A DNA stretch of 64,000 bases from Chrysomallon squamiferum (GCA_012295275.1 CM022666.1:5352419-5416418), one strand, 5' to 3'; shown: positions 12,236 through 27,574, counted from the stretch's first letter. The notes: a model not told the origin generated them from the letters alone. Numbers and translations: made by a program.

Positions 12236-12384
12236 TTACTTATCAGAATATAATATTTTAAAGTTTTTTGATTAATTTCTTTTCATGTATCTTTCATTGT
12301 CTGATCCTCGCTGGTTTCAAAAATTATTCTTAGCCTGACAAAACTGGATCTGTTAAAAGATGAAAAGATGGAATAAGTTTAGTT

Positions 12385-12417
12385 CATATATATATATATA
12401 TATATATATGAAAGAAA

Positions 12418-12488
<71 letters not shown>
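12385..12488. repeat. (AT)n microsatellite in two blocks
   Basis: Two AT runs separated by a short A-rich spacer. The unit B counterpart is 23515-23622. The surrounding 12240-12889 is AT-rich with no coding sequence seen. Confidence 0.9.
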
Positions 12489-12493
<5 letters not shown>

Positions 12494-12889
12494 GTTTAAT
12501 TCATTAATAATTAATAAGGATAAGTAATTAAATAATAGTAAATTAAATAAAACTGTACACAAAAAAATATTCATTAATTAATTTAATAAATAAATAGTTT
12601 AACTAATAATGATAACAATAAAAGTAACTATAATGATCACAAACAAACAAATAAAATAACATTCTTTACAACTGAAATAAAGAGAAAATGAATATTCAAG
12701 AGACCATCTTAGACAGAAATAATTTACCTTCTTATGTAGATCCAGTAAATTAAGTAAAATATAAAACAGATAATTAAAATTTAAACAAATATAAGAAAAC
12801 ATTACTTGTTAGTGTTTTTAAGAATATTGAACACAATGAGTTATGTACAAGTATAATCTGAGTTCTCACATAAACACAACTAAGACAAA

Positions 12890-13089
12890 NNNNNNNNNNN
12901 NNNNNNNNNNNNNNNNNNNNNNNNNNNNNNNNNNNNNNNNNNNNNNNNNNNNNNNNNNNNNNNNNNNNNNNNNNNNNNNNNNNNNNNNNNNNNNNNNNNN
13001 NNNNNNNNNNNNNNNNNNNNNNNNNNNNNNNNNNNNNNNNNNNNNNNNNNNNNNNNNNNNNNNNNNNNNNNNNNNNNNNNNNNNNNNNN
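12890..13089. other. Assembly gap of 200 N
   Basis: Exactly 200 N, so a placeholder length. The sequences on its two sides belong to two copies of one 11-kb unit, which makes the join suspect. Confidence 0.99.
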
Positions 13090-13756
13090 CTAGAAATATC
13101 TGCCTGTGACAGAAGAATCTTCCACTTGTAAACGTTACTTGTATCATGACTGTTGATTCAGTGGTTGGAAAAAAAGTCACAATTTTCATATAACAAAATA
13201 TATGAATCTATAGAATTTATTGAATGAGGCATCATAGTCTACATGGGGTGATTTGTTGCTTACTGATTAGGTCCAATTAGGTTAGATTTCATGCTGTTCA
13301 GGGGTGGTGACTTGTTACACTTATTAATTAGGGCAGGATTAAACAAAGAGTTTTCTATATTGTGCAGGGTTGATACTTGGGTCCAGCTTACTGATTAGGA
13401 TAGATTTAAACTAAGAGCTTCCTATTGTAAATAACTGATAAAATGTCTGATGTTAAAATGTGTTTCACTGTATATTCTCCAGCTTATTCTAGTATCAGAA
13501 GCATGTATATCTTTGCTCTTCTGTATTAATCCTTACGTGATTGTTTTAACTGATTACAATTATTCTATCCATCTATATGATTCTTTACTGCTATACTGAA
13601 TAGAGTTTTAAAGGGGTCTTGTGTTTGTTGTGTTCTAGTGTACAATAAAGGGTGTATACATACATATATATGCTTTCTTATTAGATTATGCATGTGTTCA
13701 TACTTTTGTTTAATAGATATTACCAGTGAAGGGATTTTTGTTTTTATGTTTGTCAG

Positions 13757-13885
13757 GCTTTGAATATTCACAGATCATTTTAGCTTATTATTCTTTAGTA
13801 ATGAGGATATCAAAAAATTTGTGTTACTTCTTACATTGAGGTGTTGACTACCTGGAAATCCAGTGACACTGTATATAAACAAACA
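13757..13885 (+). pseudogene. TNF-homology-domain relic, unit B
   Basis: Counterpart of 2740-2870. Compared with unit A it has extra single-base changes (attgaggtgttg against attggaggtgttg, and ctggaaatcc against ctgaaagtc) that break the frame again. Confidence 0.6.
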
Positions 13886-14186
13886 CATACATTACATTTT
13901 ATAAATATATAAAAATTGTTCAGTTAAATAAAAATGTTTATTGTTATCTCAACTCTATTCTGTTGTAGTTGAGCAGATTAGATTCACCATCTGACGCTTA
14001 AAGCTATTATAATATAGATTATTATAATTAATTAATTAATTAATATTATTATTATTATTATTATTATTATTTTTTTTTTTTTTTTTTTTTTTATTCGTTC
14101 ATTTAATATTGTTCTTGTTGTTGTTGTTGCTAGTTAGTTATTTTGGTCCATATAAAGAGAGACTATACATTTATTTCCATTAAATT

Positions 14187-14275
<89 letters not shown>

Positions 14276-15044
14276 GATCCATACCCAGACACACACACAC
14301 ATACATATTATTTAAAATATTTTGATACTCTAACACGATTCTTTTGACTAGTTACCAGAGTTTTGAAAAACAACATATTATGACTATGTTAAACTGTTTT
14401 GTCCCTCTCAAGAAGATTTCCGAGAAGAAATAAATACTCATTTTATTCTTTGAACTGGCTATAAATAGATGTTACGTCAGCCGAATTACTAATAGACGGA
14501 TTCACAAAGTTTGAATACATTATTATTATTAAATAAATTTGTTGCTGTTCTTACTTTTGTTGAAACTGAAAATGAACACAAATATCTTTTAAGGTGAAAT
14601 AAATAAATTAATTAAAAGAAAAAAGTAATAAAATGAAATGAAATAAAAAGAAATACAGTAAAATAAACTAATGAAAATAAACAATCAAACAAATAATTAA
14701 ATAAATAAATAAAGTTTATAGCAGATGTTCGATCAATTTATCCATAAACTTCTTCACCTTTACGCTCAATTCATCGATAAATTATAAATATATAATAAAA
14801 AAATAATTTATTTCTTAAAATAAATGGTACAAACGGGTACAGTTCATATGTTTAATTCCGTTTTTTCATTCAGGGCACGCGCTAAAGTTTCCCTCAGCTG
14901 TGTTGATCAGTTGACACGCAGACGTCACACGTGCATGTGGTGTTCAGATTCTCTTCTCTTCTGCTTCCATTTAAACTTAACACTTTTATAATTTACTTTT
15001 CCAATATGTCAAAACCAATTTGTGCTTGTGTCTCAGGCATTTAC

Positions 15045-15365
15045 CACTTTTTCAGCTTTTCTGTGACTTTGACTCAGTTTCTAAAAAATAATATTAATAA
15101 CCAGTTTTGAAACTCGTCTATTACAATCAATTTTAAATTTATAAATATTTTTCAGCACAATTAATTTCTTCTTTTTCATAATTTCACTATTATTAAACGC
15201 ATATGGATGTTTTTCTTTTAATTTTGTTTGTAATGAACATCACTATTTAATATTTTATATAGAAGTTATCTGTTTCTATATAAAATTCTTTTTTCTTTGG
15301 TGGTTGTTGCATTTAATGTATTTATAAAACAGACGAGTATCGAGTTTAATATTGCATTTTCCTAT
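15045..15365 (-). pseudogene. TNF-like relic r1, unit B
   Basis: The 37-nt exon is reduced to 36 nt (complement of 15045-15080) by loss of one base. As in unit A, only a scrap of the anchor exon remains near 15330-15360. Confidence 0.55.
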
Positions 15366-15739
15366 AGATACAGTCTCAGTCAAACATGACAAAAATGTTA
15401 TTAGTAATCAATAATACCAAGATAAAGACACACACATAAATAACATTCTTTTCAAAAATAAAAGTAGAATAATAAATAAAACACACACACACATACACAA
15501 ACACACACACACACATAAACACACACACACACAAGCAACACACTCACACACACACACAAACACAAAACACACAAACACACACAAACACACACACACACAC
15601 ACAAAAACACACAGAAACAGAAACACACACAAACACACGCAGAAAAGCGCGCAACAGATACTATACAAACAACAGAATACTTTTTCAAACAATTAAAATA
15701 AGACTATAGGAAAATAATGACATATCTTGCAAAAATATA

Positions 15740-17517
15740 TACTGCATTTTACTTCCTTTTCGTTAATGAAATGATTTTTATATTACGTGTTAGAGACAGC
15801 TGCACTTTAGAAGATAATAATATTGTATTGAAAACAAACAGAAAATTAAGTTTCCCATAAACTGGGATTTTTTCCGATGACGCGTTGTCCTTCGAATCAC
15901 ATTTTGATTGGCTGTGAGAAAATATAACCTAATGGAGAGGATGACATGCTTAGAATCAAAACTGAAAACAAAATTAATACTTAAAACTTGCATAATGTTC
16001 ATAAATAAACAAGGTGCATTTATTGCTGGTTGTTACTGTTGTAGTTCTTGCTATTATTAATATTAACATTGCTGTTGTCATTCAGAGTTCATGTGGCAAA
16101 AAGCTAAAAATAACAACAATAAACAAAAAACAAACAATACAAATAAGTCACATACTATTAGCGCACGCACACACGCACACACACACACATACACACAGTG
16201 ATCTATTTAAGAATTTTGCCCTGAGTTGTTTTATGATAGAAACTACGCCAGGTACCTGTGGATCTACAAGCACAAACAGAAACATGGAAAGAAAAACGTA
16301 ACAACTGACTACTAAGCACAGGTATTTTATCATTTTTTTTATGAATCACTCTTCAACAGTCTAATCCGAAATAAATGAACAAAAATTTAATGCAGAATAT
16401 CTGTATTATCTGATTTCAAATGCCCTATGCAGTATAACCGGTCGGGAAGCTTTTGCAGAGATGTTATCAGACAGCTATGCGGTGTTTTGGAGGAGTGTCA
16501 AGTTAATGTAATAATTGGTGTCTGACCAAGCGTTGCCGACCCCTGAACAGTAGTAGCGTGAATAAAGCAGACAGAGAAATGAGATCACACGTTACCTGTA
16601 CATTTTTCAGCGACGTCATTGTAAGATGGGTTATTACAAACAGCCATTTATAAACACTGCACGGGTTGAACTACTTTTAAGTATTTGATATGAACATGGT
16701 TATATACCAGAAATATTTAACTTACTGTCTATAAAGTATATAAATAATGCTTCATAAAAATAAAACTTAAATCATGTCACTGACTGGTGTATAAGTGAAA
16801 GTGAGTTGAAAAACATTCTCATTAATTTAACTTGATATTTAAAAAGAAAAGAAGAAAAAGAAGAAAATTACAAATGCGGAAGAAATTTGTTTACATTTAA
16901 AGTAACTATCCAAGTAATACAAATTATGAACATGTGACCAGAGCTATCGCTGTAGTCTTTATGGAACAAAAATGACAGCAACAAACAAAACTAATTATAA
17001 TGATGATGATGACGATGATAACTTTAATAGTAGTAGTAGTAGCAGCAGCAGCACTAATACAAATAGTAGCAGTAGTAGAAAGAATAATACTAGTAATCAT
17101 GATTATATAGTAATAAATATAGCAGTAGTAATAATGATGAAGATGATAGTGATAATAAAGTTAATGATAATTATGATAGCCACGATAATAAAATTAATAA
17201 TCATAATATTTATGATTCTGAAATGCTTCTAAAACGAAAAGTCTTATTGTGATAAAACAAAAAAATGCTTTAAATAGATTGCTTATTATGCAAATTGTAC
17301 ATCAAATTTTAAATGTAACGTATATATAAACATTTATTACTGTGATCATTTCAATGCATGAGTACATACTGTATAAAGAAAATCCTTTTTTACTGGAAAA
17401 TCCACTTAACTTGTATTATTCATTATAAACTAATAAGTGAACATTTAACTTTCATCAGTTAATTTATATAGAAAACCAGTAATATTTAAATATTTATTCA
17501 CTGAATACAGCAAACAT

Positions 17518-17610
<93 letters not shown>
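15740..17610 (+). repeat. R1 cassette, copy c
   Basis: Almost identical to the copy at 4720-6600, ending in a CT run at 17520-17609. Confidence 0.75.
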
Positions 17611-18283
17611 AATTATTTCTTCAATACTGAGCATCAAAAAGAGATGCTAGGAAGCAAGGCTGCTTTGATCTGGAGATTTAAAGAAAAAAGAAAGTTAATG
17701 TAATAATTGGTATCCAAGTTTTTCAGATGACAGGCGGGACTAAATTCCTCGCCGAGCATGGACTACAGCGTCACTTCTGTTCAGGTGTTCGGTAAGACCG
17801 ATGTATAATAGTACTATCACGTGCCGGGATTTCCAGTAAGCAATTAGTGTGTCAAGGTCTGTGTACCCGTAGAGAAGGAACTCTTATCTGATGTAAATTT
17901 AGTTTTCATGAGTCCGTGAGTACTCATATTAACAAGACTTAGAGCACGCGAAATATGACACTATTTGGGTGGTTTTGTAGTGATTTTATGCTGTGACCTA
18001 GAACAGACACTGACATGCGCAGTTCAGTCAATGACGCTCAAATGGAAGTAAACAGGTGGGAAATCCTAATATGTAAGGTTATTCATCTTCAAAGTCATTT
18101 TACACACGCGTTCATACTGTTACAGATACTGAGTTAGAACTCGCAGTTAACTGTTGCATGACCTTATTCAGTGCAGAGTTCAGATGGAAACCAAAACACA
18201 TCAAGAAAACCACAACAAAATAAAAAATAATTAACAATAATAAACAAAAAATACAAAACAATACAAATAAGTCACATACTGTT

Positions 18284-18338
<55 letters not shown>

Positions 18339-18734
18339 TACTGTTATATACACGCAGAGACTCGTACACACATACAAAACAGGGTTCGCCCCCTCCTCAA
18401 GGCTCAAGTCCCCTCACCCTTCCCACTTAGTTTATATAATATGAATGGTTATAACTTATGATCTAGTTGAAAGCACAAACATGGTTTTACAGTTACATAA
18501 TAATTTATTTATAAATCAAATGTGAAAATAGGAATTTATGTAACATAAACTGCCGCCATAGGCACTAGCCTAGAAAGCCTATATGGGAAATCCGGCCCTT
18601 CATACAAATACATAATTAAAAAAACGTTTGTCCATGTGTGGCTATGTGTTTTTGTGTGAGTGTCGTTTTGTGTGTTTGTGTGTCTGTGTGTGTAAGTTTA
18701 TGATTTGATTTTGTATATGTCTGTGCTAACTTGC

Positions 18735-19128
18735 CACTTTTCTCTACTTTTGTATGATTTTTAAACAGTTTCTGAAAAGAATATTAATAACCATTTTAAA
18801 TTTCGTCCATATTAAATTAATTATAAATTTATAAATATTTTTCAGCACAATGAATTTCTCCTTTTCATAATATTATATTATTAAAATGTGTATGGATCTT
18901 CCTTCACAGTTTAATTCATAAGGAAATCAACTTTTTAATATTTATATATAGAATTTAACCATTTCTAAATAAAACGTTCTTTTTTCTTTTTTCTTTTTTC
19001 TTCTGTATTTCTTTTTTCTTTTTCTTTCTTTTTTTCTTTTTTCTTGCATTTAATATATTCATGAGACTGATGAGTATCAAATTTAGTACCATAAGAGAAA
19101 TGACAATAACTGAACTATTTGGTTTCAT
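18735..19128 (-). pseudogene. TNF-like relic r2, unit B
   Basis: Same content as 7723-8115: an anchor fragment starting at 19128 and a 37-nt exon at 18735-18771 with the GC donor. Confidence 0.6.
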
Positions 19129-19249
19129 TTTACTTGACAGTCTGTTTCAAACAATAATACCAAAATAAAAAAAAATCATACAAAACACATACATAAATAA
19201 CATTCTTTCAAAAAATAAAAGTAAAATAATAAATTAAACCAAGAAAAAA

Positions 19250-19355
<106 letters not shown>

Positions 19356-19512
19356 AAACTTGAATTAAACTTATACACAAACACGAAGACACACATACCA
19401 TCTCTAGTAATATAAACACAAATACATACACATACTGTTTAACTGCTTTCATTTTCATCACCTGTACCAACGTCTTGGATGTGTTAATCCAGGTACTTAC
19501 TATAACATTAAC

Positions 19513-19556
<44 letters not shown>

Positions 19557-19599
19557 TTAGTATTAATAAAAATAATATTAATATTGACCAGTGTACAAA

Positions 19600-22500
19600 G
19601 AAAGTTCCAATGAGTTTATTTGTTCTGCATGAGAAACAAGTCGACTGTTGATCATTTCAGCTTGGAGGTCTATGAATCTGTTCTGAAATATAGAAAATTA
19701 TATATTCAGATACACTGTATATTCTACATCACAGTATGTCAGTTTTATAATATCATACACTGAAGACATGGTATTTGCTATACTGAATATTTAGTACTAC
19801 ATCCTTTGATTTGTAAATTACAGGATAGATACTGTATTGTAACTATCTTTAAGGTTACCGTACTGGAATACTACTGTATCACTTGGTACATAAATTACAT
19901 GATACGTACTATACCCTATTATTCTTTAATACTATATCCCTGGATATATAAATTACATGGTATGTACTGTATCTTATTATATAGTATTTAATACTATCTT
20001 CCTGTATATATAAATTGCATGGTATGTACTGCATTCTATTAAACTTTAATAGTGGATACATAAATTACATGGTATATACTGCAGTCTATTAATCTTTAAT
20101 ACTGGATACATAAATTACATGATACATACTGCAGTCTATTAATTTTTAATACTGGATACATAAATTACATGGTATGTACTGCACTCTATTAATCTTTTGT
20201 AATGGATACATAAATTACATGGTATGTACTGCACTCTATTAATCTTTAATACTGGATACATAAATTACATGGTATGTACTGCACTCTATTAATCTTTAAT
20301 ACTGGATACATAAATTACATGGGATGTACTGCACTCTATTAATCTTTAATACTGGATACATAAATTACATGGTATGTACCGCAGTCTATTAATCTTTAAT
20401 ACTGGATACATAAATTACATGGTATATACTGCAGTCTATTAATCTTTTATACTGGATACATAAATTACATGGTATATACTGCAGTCTATTAATCTTTAAT
20501 ACTGGATACATAAATTACATGGTATATACTGCGGTCTATTAATCTTTAACAGTATATCTCTAGACGTACAAATTACATGGTATGTACTGTACTTAATTAT
20601 ATAATATTTAATACTGTCTCCCTGAGAATATAAACTGCATGATATGTAATGTACTGAAATAATACTGTGTATCTGGATGTTTAAATTATATTATTCTGCA
20701 ACTTTTGTCTTATTTCCAGTTAAAATATGTTTCACTGTGCATTCTGCAGGTTGCTCTTGTATCAGAAGTATGTTTAATATGGAAGTTATTCATACCAATA
20801 AGGGTGATATCAAAATCTGTTATGAAGGGTTCGTGTATGCTGCCGTAGAATTTCTTCGTGATATCGAGTGGAACATCAGCCTAAACCATCAACATTAAAA
20901 TCAAAGAACATTAACAAAATACTCTTACAAAATGTGTTTAAACTATCTTTCATTGCTGGTATATTTCTTAATTGAAAATTGTGACTTCTTTTCGGGAATA
21001 ATCATCATCTGCTGAGTGGTAGGTGTAACGGACTCTTGTTTACCAGAAAGATCTGGGGACAGACGTCAAACTGCAAAGTCGGGAACACGTTGACAAATAA
21101 CGTGAGTCCCTCTTTCATAAAAGGACCGAGATATTTATTATTATTTTTGTTTTGGTTAGGGTAACGGTCGCTGTCCACTGAACGCACTGTGTAACTAGAA
21201 ATATATATTGCCTTTTACTTTCTTTTCGTTAATGAAATGATATTTATATTATGTGTTAGAGACAGCTGAACTTTAGAAGATAATAATATTGTAATTAAAA
21301 CAAACAGAAAATTAATTTTCCCATAAATTGTTGTTTTATTTCCGATAACGCGTTTTCCTTCAAATCACATTTTGATTGGCTCTGAGAAAATATAACCTTA
21401 TCGAGAGAATGAGATGTTTAGAATCAAAAATGAAAACAAAATTAATAATTAAAAGTTGCATAATGATCACAAATAAACTACATGCATTTATTGCTGGTTG
21501 TTACTGTTGTAGTTCTTGTTATTATTAATATTAACATTGCTGTTGTCGTTCAGAGTTCAGGTGGAAAAAAGCTCAATAAAACAACAATAAGAAACAATAA
21601 TTAACAAAAAAACAAACAATACAAATGTCAGATACTATTAGCCCCCACACACACACACATACGCACTCACACAGTCACACACACACACACACAGTGATCT
21701 ATTTAAGAATATTGCCCTGAGTTGTTTTTATAATACAAACTACGCCAAGTACCTGTGATCTACAAGCAGGAACAGAAACATGGAAACACAAACGTAACAA
21801 CTGACTACTAAGCACAGGTATTTTATCATTTTTGACCAGATATTTATTACTTTTTGTTTAATCACTAACCCTAAATATAGAAACAAAAATTTAATCAGAA
21901 TATCTATCGAATCTGATTTCAAATTCCCTATACAGTACAACAGGTCGAGAAGCTTATCGAGAGAGGATATCAGACAGCTATGCGGTGTTTTGGAGGGTTG
22001 TCAAGTTAATGTAATTATTGGTGTCTGACCAAGCGTTGCGACATCTGAACAGTAATAGCGTGAATGAAGCAGATAGAGAAATGAGATATCAATCACACGT
22101 TACGTGTACATTTTTCAGCGACGTCATTGTAACAAGGGACTTTACAAACAGCTATTACTAAAAACTGCACCGGTTGAACTACTTTAAATATGTGATATGA
22201 ACATGGTTATATAACAGCAGTATTTAACATACTGTCAAAACAAATTGTCCTTCATAAAATAAAAATTAAAACATGTCACTAACTGGTGTATAAGTGAAAA
22301 GTGAGTTGAAAAATGATCTCATTAATTTTACTTGATATTTAAAAAAGAAAAGAAAATGATAAATGCAGAACAAGACATTTGTACTACATTTAAAGTAACT
22401 ATCCAAGTAATACAAATTATGAACATGTGACCAGAGGTATCGCTGTAGTCTTTATTTAACAACAATGACAGCAGCAAACAAAACTAATTATATGATGATG

Positions 22501-23547
22501 ATGATGATAAATTTAATAGTAGTAGTAGCGGTAGCACTAATATAAATAGTAGGAGTAGTAGAAAGAATAATACTAGTAATCATGATTATATAGTAATAAT
22601 ATAGCAGTAGTAATAATGATGTAGATGACAGTGGTAGTAAAGTTAATGATAATTATGATAGTCATAATAAATCAATAATGATGATGATGATGATGATGAT
22701 AGACATAATAAAATTAATAATCATAATATTTACAATTCTGAAATGCTTCTAAAAAGAAAATTCTTATTCTGAGAAAACAAAAAATACTTTAAATAGATTG
22801 CTTATTATGCAAATTGTACATCAAATTTTAAATGTAACGTATATATAAACATTTATTATTCTGATCATTTCAATGCATGAGTACATACTGTAAAAAGAAA
22901 ATCCTGGAGCATCCACTTAACTTGTATTATTCATTATAAACCAATCAATGAACATTTAACTTTCAACAATCACTTTCTATAGAAAATCAACCATACAAGA
23001 ACATTCACTGTACACTGAATATTAACTGTACTTGAGCATCCACTATGCAACGAATATCCAGTGTACATAGAACATCTATTGTAGAAGAATTCATTGTAAA
23101 TAGAACATCTATTGTACAAGAATATCCATTGCACAATGTGAGTAAAACCTACAATAATAGTAAATAAAACCTGAAGCAGAGTCCATCTTTTGTGAATGAT
23201 GAGGATAGTCAGTGATTATTTTGTTAATAAAATGATGATGATGTAGACAATAAAATTATGAATGATGAGGTTGACACTGAATTTTTGAATGAGGATCTTG
23301 ACAGTAAAATTCTGAATAATGATGATGACAGTGAAAATCTTTGTTCTTACTGAATCAGAATATAATATTTTAAAATTTTTTTTGATTAATTTCTTTTCAT
23401 GTATCTTTCATTGTCTGATATAATCGCTGGTTTCAAAAAATTATTTTATTTTATGTATCTTTCAAAACTGGATCTGTTAAAAGATAAAAAAAGATGGAAT
23501 AAGTTTAGTTCAAATATATATATATATATATATATAAAGAAAGTAAA

Positions 23548-23627
<80 letters not shown>

Positions 23628-25209
23628 GTTTAATTCATTAATAATTAATAAGGATAAGTAATTAAATAATAGTAAATTAAATAAAACTGTACACAAAAAA
23701 TATTCATTAATTAATTTAATAAATAAATAGTTTAACTAATAATGATAACAATAAAGTAACTATAATGATCACAAACAAACAAATAAAATAACATTCTTTA
23801 CAACTGAAATAAAGAGAAAATGAATATTCAAGAGACCATCTTAGACAGAAATAATTTACCTTCTTATGTAGATCCAGTAAATTAAGTAAAATATAAAAAC
23901 AGATAATTAAAATTTAAACAAATATAAGAAAACATTACTTCTGTTAGTGTTTTTAAGAATATTGAACACAATGAGTTATGTACAAGTATAATCTGAGTTC
24001 TCACATAAACACAACTAAGACAAATGCACTTACAGTTTTAAATTTATATTTGATAAAACTCTCTGTCATGACTGGTTAAGTTCTTTCATTTTCTACCTAT
24101 CCCTGGATATATAAATTACATGATAAATACTGTACTCTATTAGTCTTTAATAATGTATTCCTACCTGGATATATAAATTACATGGTTTCTACTGTACTGG
24201 AATAATACTGTATCCTGGATCTTCAAATTACGTCATTCTGTAACTTTTGTTTCATGTCCAGTTACATATGGATTCAAAAAAGAAGTATATAAAAATAAAT
24301 AAATAAACTCACAGATCACACTTACCATATCGTGATGGAGACTCAGTCTTTTGTAACTTTGCTTGGTTAGTACAACCTCTGACACGTGTACACCGCCATA
24401 AGCAAGGAGGCACACAACTACTGAGACAAGAGCATTTGAGATAAAAAGTGTTTGGACTAACTGGATGAAAAATAAAATTGAAACAAAATATTAACTGCCA
24501 AAAAATGTCATCAAGAACAACAATTACAATAACAACAATAACAACAACAACAATAGCGGTAAAATCCTTAAAAATATAAATAATAATGATGACATTGATA
24601 TTACAATAACAACAACAACAACGATCATTATTTGAGAAAATGGTCCTTAATACGAAAGAGTTATCAGACAGAAATATTCTCTGTCTATATACTACTGCAC
24701 TGATAAATACACTAATATACAAGGATATAAACACACACACAAATACATTTGGAATAAAAAAGACGTCTGTTGGATACATCAATAAAATTGAAGTATTCCC
24801 AACGATTAACCACACACTGGAATACAGAATTATCTGTCAAACACAAAAATAAAAAAACAAGTATTAAGAGACATTAACCTACACAGTACATAACCATTAC
24901 ATACAAAAAAAACACATAGACAGACACATACACATACCATAAACACAAACAAACACATACAAACACACATACACACAAACACCATGTGCATGTGCATGTA
25001 CATACACACATGCATGCACATACTCACAAACATATATTCACACATTCCAAACCAGTATCCCAAATTTCAACACACACCTGTGCAGAGACAGGTAAACTTA
25101 ATGCTCACCTGAATACAGAATTTCTTAACACCTAGTCGAATATCTTCAAACAGAGTTTTAGGTTTTTCAGTTTTCTCTCTAAATACGTCATCGTTACCTT
25201 CATCATCAG
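19600..25209 (-). CDS. X1: type II membrane protein of an unrecognised family, last exon truncated
   Basis: Three minus-strand exons join in phase. Exon a (25109-25209, phase-1 acceptor, donor cag|gtgagc) encodes an acidic then basic cytoplasmic segment (DDEGNDDVFREKTEKPK and LFEDIRLGVKKFCIQ). Exon b (24326-24460, 135 nt, phase 0 at both ends, donor gatatg|gtaagt) encodes the membrane anchor (LFISNALVSVVVCLLAYGG) and a stalk (VHVSEVVLTKQSYKRLSLHH). Exon c starts at 19682 after an acceptor and reads NRFIDLQAEMINSRLVSHAE. It loses homology to the full exon at 34197-34517 after ELSLY and meets a stop four codons later. The start exon, ending in phase 1, was not found. The basic segment before the anchor and the extracellular helix suggest type II topology. 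I do not recognise the family. X1 may be a pseudogene, or may use a different last exon. Z lies inside its last intron on the other strand. Confidence 0.5.
19880..20600. repeat. 50-bp minisatellite, about 14 copies
   Basis: A regular 50-bp period (actggatacataaattacat then ggtatgtactgcactctatt and aatctttaat). The copies are very similar to each other, unlike the decayed array in unit A, which points to recent expansion in one duplicate. Confidence 0.9.
20720..20898 (+). CDS. Z: small terminal exon of unknown protein, unit B
   Basis: A strong acceptor (cttatttccag) precedes a phase-1 frame that starts KICFTVHSAGCSCIRSM, goes on to ICYEGFVYAAVEFLRDIEW and ends with a TAA at 20896. The exon has four cysteines and one N-glycosylation motif (NIS). 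No domain is recognised. The unit A copy has a TGA at the tryptophan. No upstream plus-strand exon could be found, although an acceptor-like copy without the coding part is at about 24243-24262. It could be a live last exon or a relic; splice-supported cDNA would decide. Confidence 0.4.
21200..22965 (+). repeat. R1 cassette, copy d
   Basis: Full set of blocks. The kappaB-like site is gggactttac at about 22136, preceded by gacgtca. No long CT run at the end. Confidence 0.7.
22975..23625 (+). repeat. Short-period and 27-bp minisatellites and (AT)n, unit B
   Basis: Counterparts of 11875-12488: gaacatccat-type units to about 23140, 27-bp units around 23235-23330, then AT runs at 23515-23622. No genes are seen from here to 24095. 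Confidence 0.65.
24530..25080. other. Intron of X1, low complexity
   Basis: Between X1 exons a and b there are AAC repeats (24520-24625) and CA-rich sequence (24890-25040). The longest open frame across exon b reads the wrong frame and is not used. Confidence 0.6.
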
Positions 25210-25287
25210 CTGTCAAGATGATTCATAGTTTGTATTATAGAAATCCTGTGTGTGTGATAATGTATCCAAATAAATCTTCTCAATATT

Positions 25288-25404
<117 letters not shown>

Positions 25405-25783
25405 CTTTACAAAAGTCGAGAATACCTGAAAACTATTTAACACAACGTAAAAACAAAGTTTAGTTTTCAACAGGATAACGTAAAGAGTATTTCAGAGAGA
25501 TACTACTAATTGTAACAGAATTGATTATAATTATAAATACTCTACAGCTGATTTAGTGCACTATAAATAAATAAATAAATAAGTAAAAGGCGAACAAAGG
25601 TATTCACTGTTCGATGTGTGTGTGTGAGTACGTGCGTTTGAGTGAGACACAGAGTCAGAGTACAGAGTTCGAGAAAGATACGAAATGTTTTCAATTTGGA
25701 AAACAAACAGAGCAAATCAAAAGTTTTTAATAAATTTTATTTTTATTGTTATTAATTTTATTCAACGTTATTACTAATATTAC

Positions 25784-25784
<1 letters not shown>

Positions 25785-25849
<65 letters not shown>

Positions 25850-25865
25850 CATTATTATTATTATT
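25785..25865. repeat. (ATT)n microsatellite
   Basis: ATT run just upstream of the Y membrane exon. The segment 25403-25785 holds nothing recognisable. Confidence 0.9.
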
Positions 25866-25924
25866 TATTTTTTATTTATTTATTGATTTATTTATTTATA
25901 TGATTTGTTGTTTGTTTATTTCAG

Positions 25925-26710
<786 letters not shown>

Positions 26711-26837
26711 AGAAAAGATGTGTGATAATCAGATAAATGACTGTAATATATTTTATTTTCCATTTAGTTATTAAAAAGTTATTTTTGTTGTACTGTTTAT
26801 TTATTTATTATATACATCAATATTAAGTAGATTAAGC

Positions 26838-26876
<39 letters not shown>

Positions 26877-27365
26877 CAATTATTCCTGGCTTTTTTTCAA
26901 AACAGAGTAGCGTTCGTTGTTTTCCTGAGTAGAATTTTATCTTACGATATATATCTATGTGGTCTTTAACAGTAAATATGGGATCATTAAAAATGTTGAT
27001 TAAAAATGTATTTAGTGACGTCTTTAAATTAAAAAACACAGTAATCATATTAATAAACTACGAGTAGTATAATAATTTACATAATATTTACTACATTAGG
27101 AATACAAGCGAATCCTGTAACCAATCACGTATTTTTTGACAGCAGTGTGTAAATTTCATTCTACGTTGGTGATATTTCTATCTCATATAAACGTAAATAC
27201 AACGTTATTGACACTTCAGAGATAATAAAAACTGAAATTATTAAAACAATTCTTATTTAAAAAGCAGAGAACAACGTCTGATGAAATGCATGATTATATA
27301 CATAAATTATGTTAATTAATAACTTCCTGTCACTTCTCCGCGCATGCCTCTTTACAAATACTTGC

Positions 27366-27574
27366 AGATGTAGGATTAGTTTTGGGACAGCTTTTGTTTT
27401 TTCAGCGGATATGACTACAGAAATATTGCTTCACAAAAAGTAGACGCGGTTCTTTCTTCTTATTTCCATAACTTTAAAATGCACGAAATACTACTCCTTA
27501 TGGGTTTGCTCAGACAGCCTGAAAACGGAACCATTTTCGTTGTCTACGCTATATTGGCTAAAACAGGGCGTTGA
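27366..27574 (+). pseudogene. W frame, copy 1 (internally deleted)
   Basis: Matches the open frame at 53976-54219. After an acceptor-like ttgcag it reads CRISFGTAF, then loses about 55 bases, then continues YRNIASQKVDAVLSSYF and MHEILLLMGLLRQPENGTIF to a TGA. Most differences between the copies are single-base substitutions. The function is unknown. Confidence 0.35.

Noticed and set aside
12843-13189. Frames spanning the N gaps (also 53555-53822)
   Set aside because: They consist mainly of N.
24309-24815. 168-codon minus frame
   Set aside because: It overlaps X1 exon b in another frame. The frame used here is the one that agrees in phase with both neighbours and with the X2 copy.
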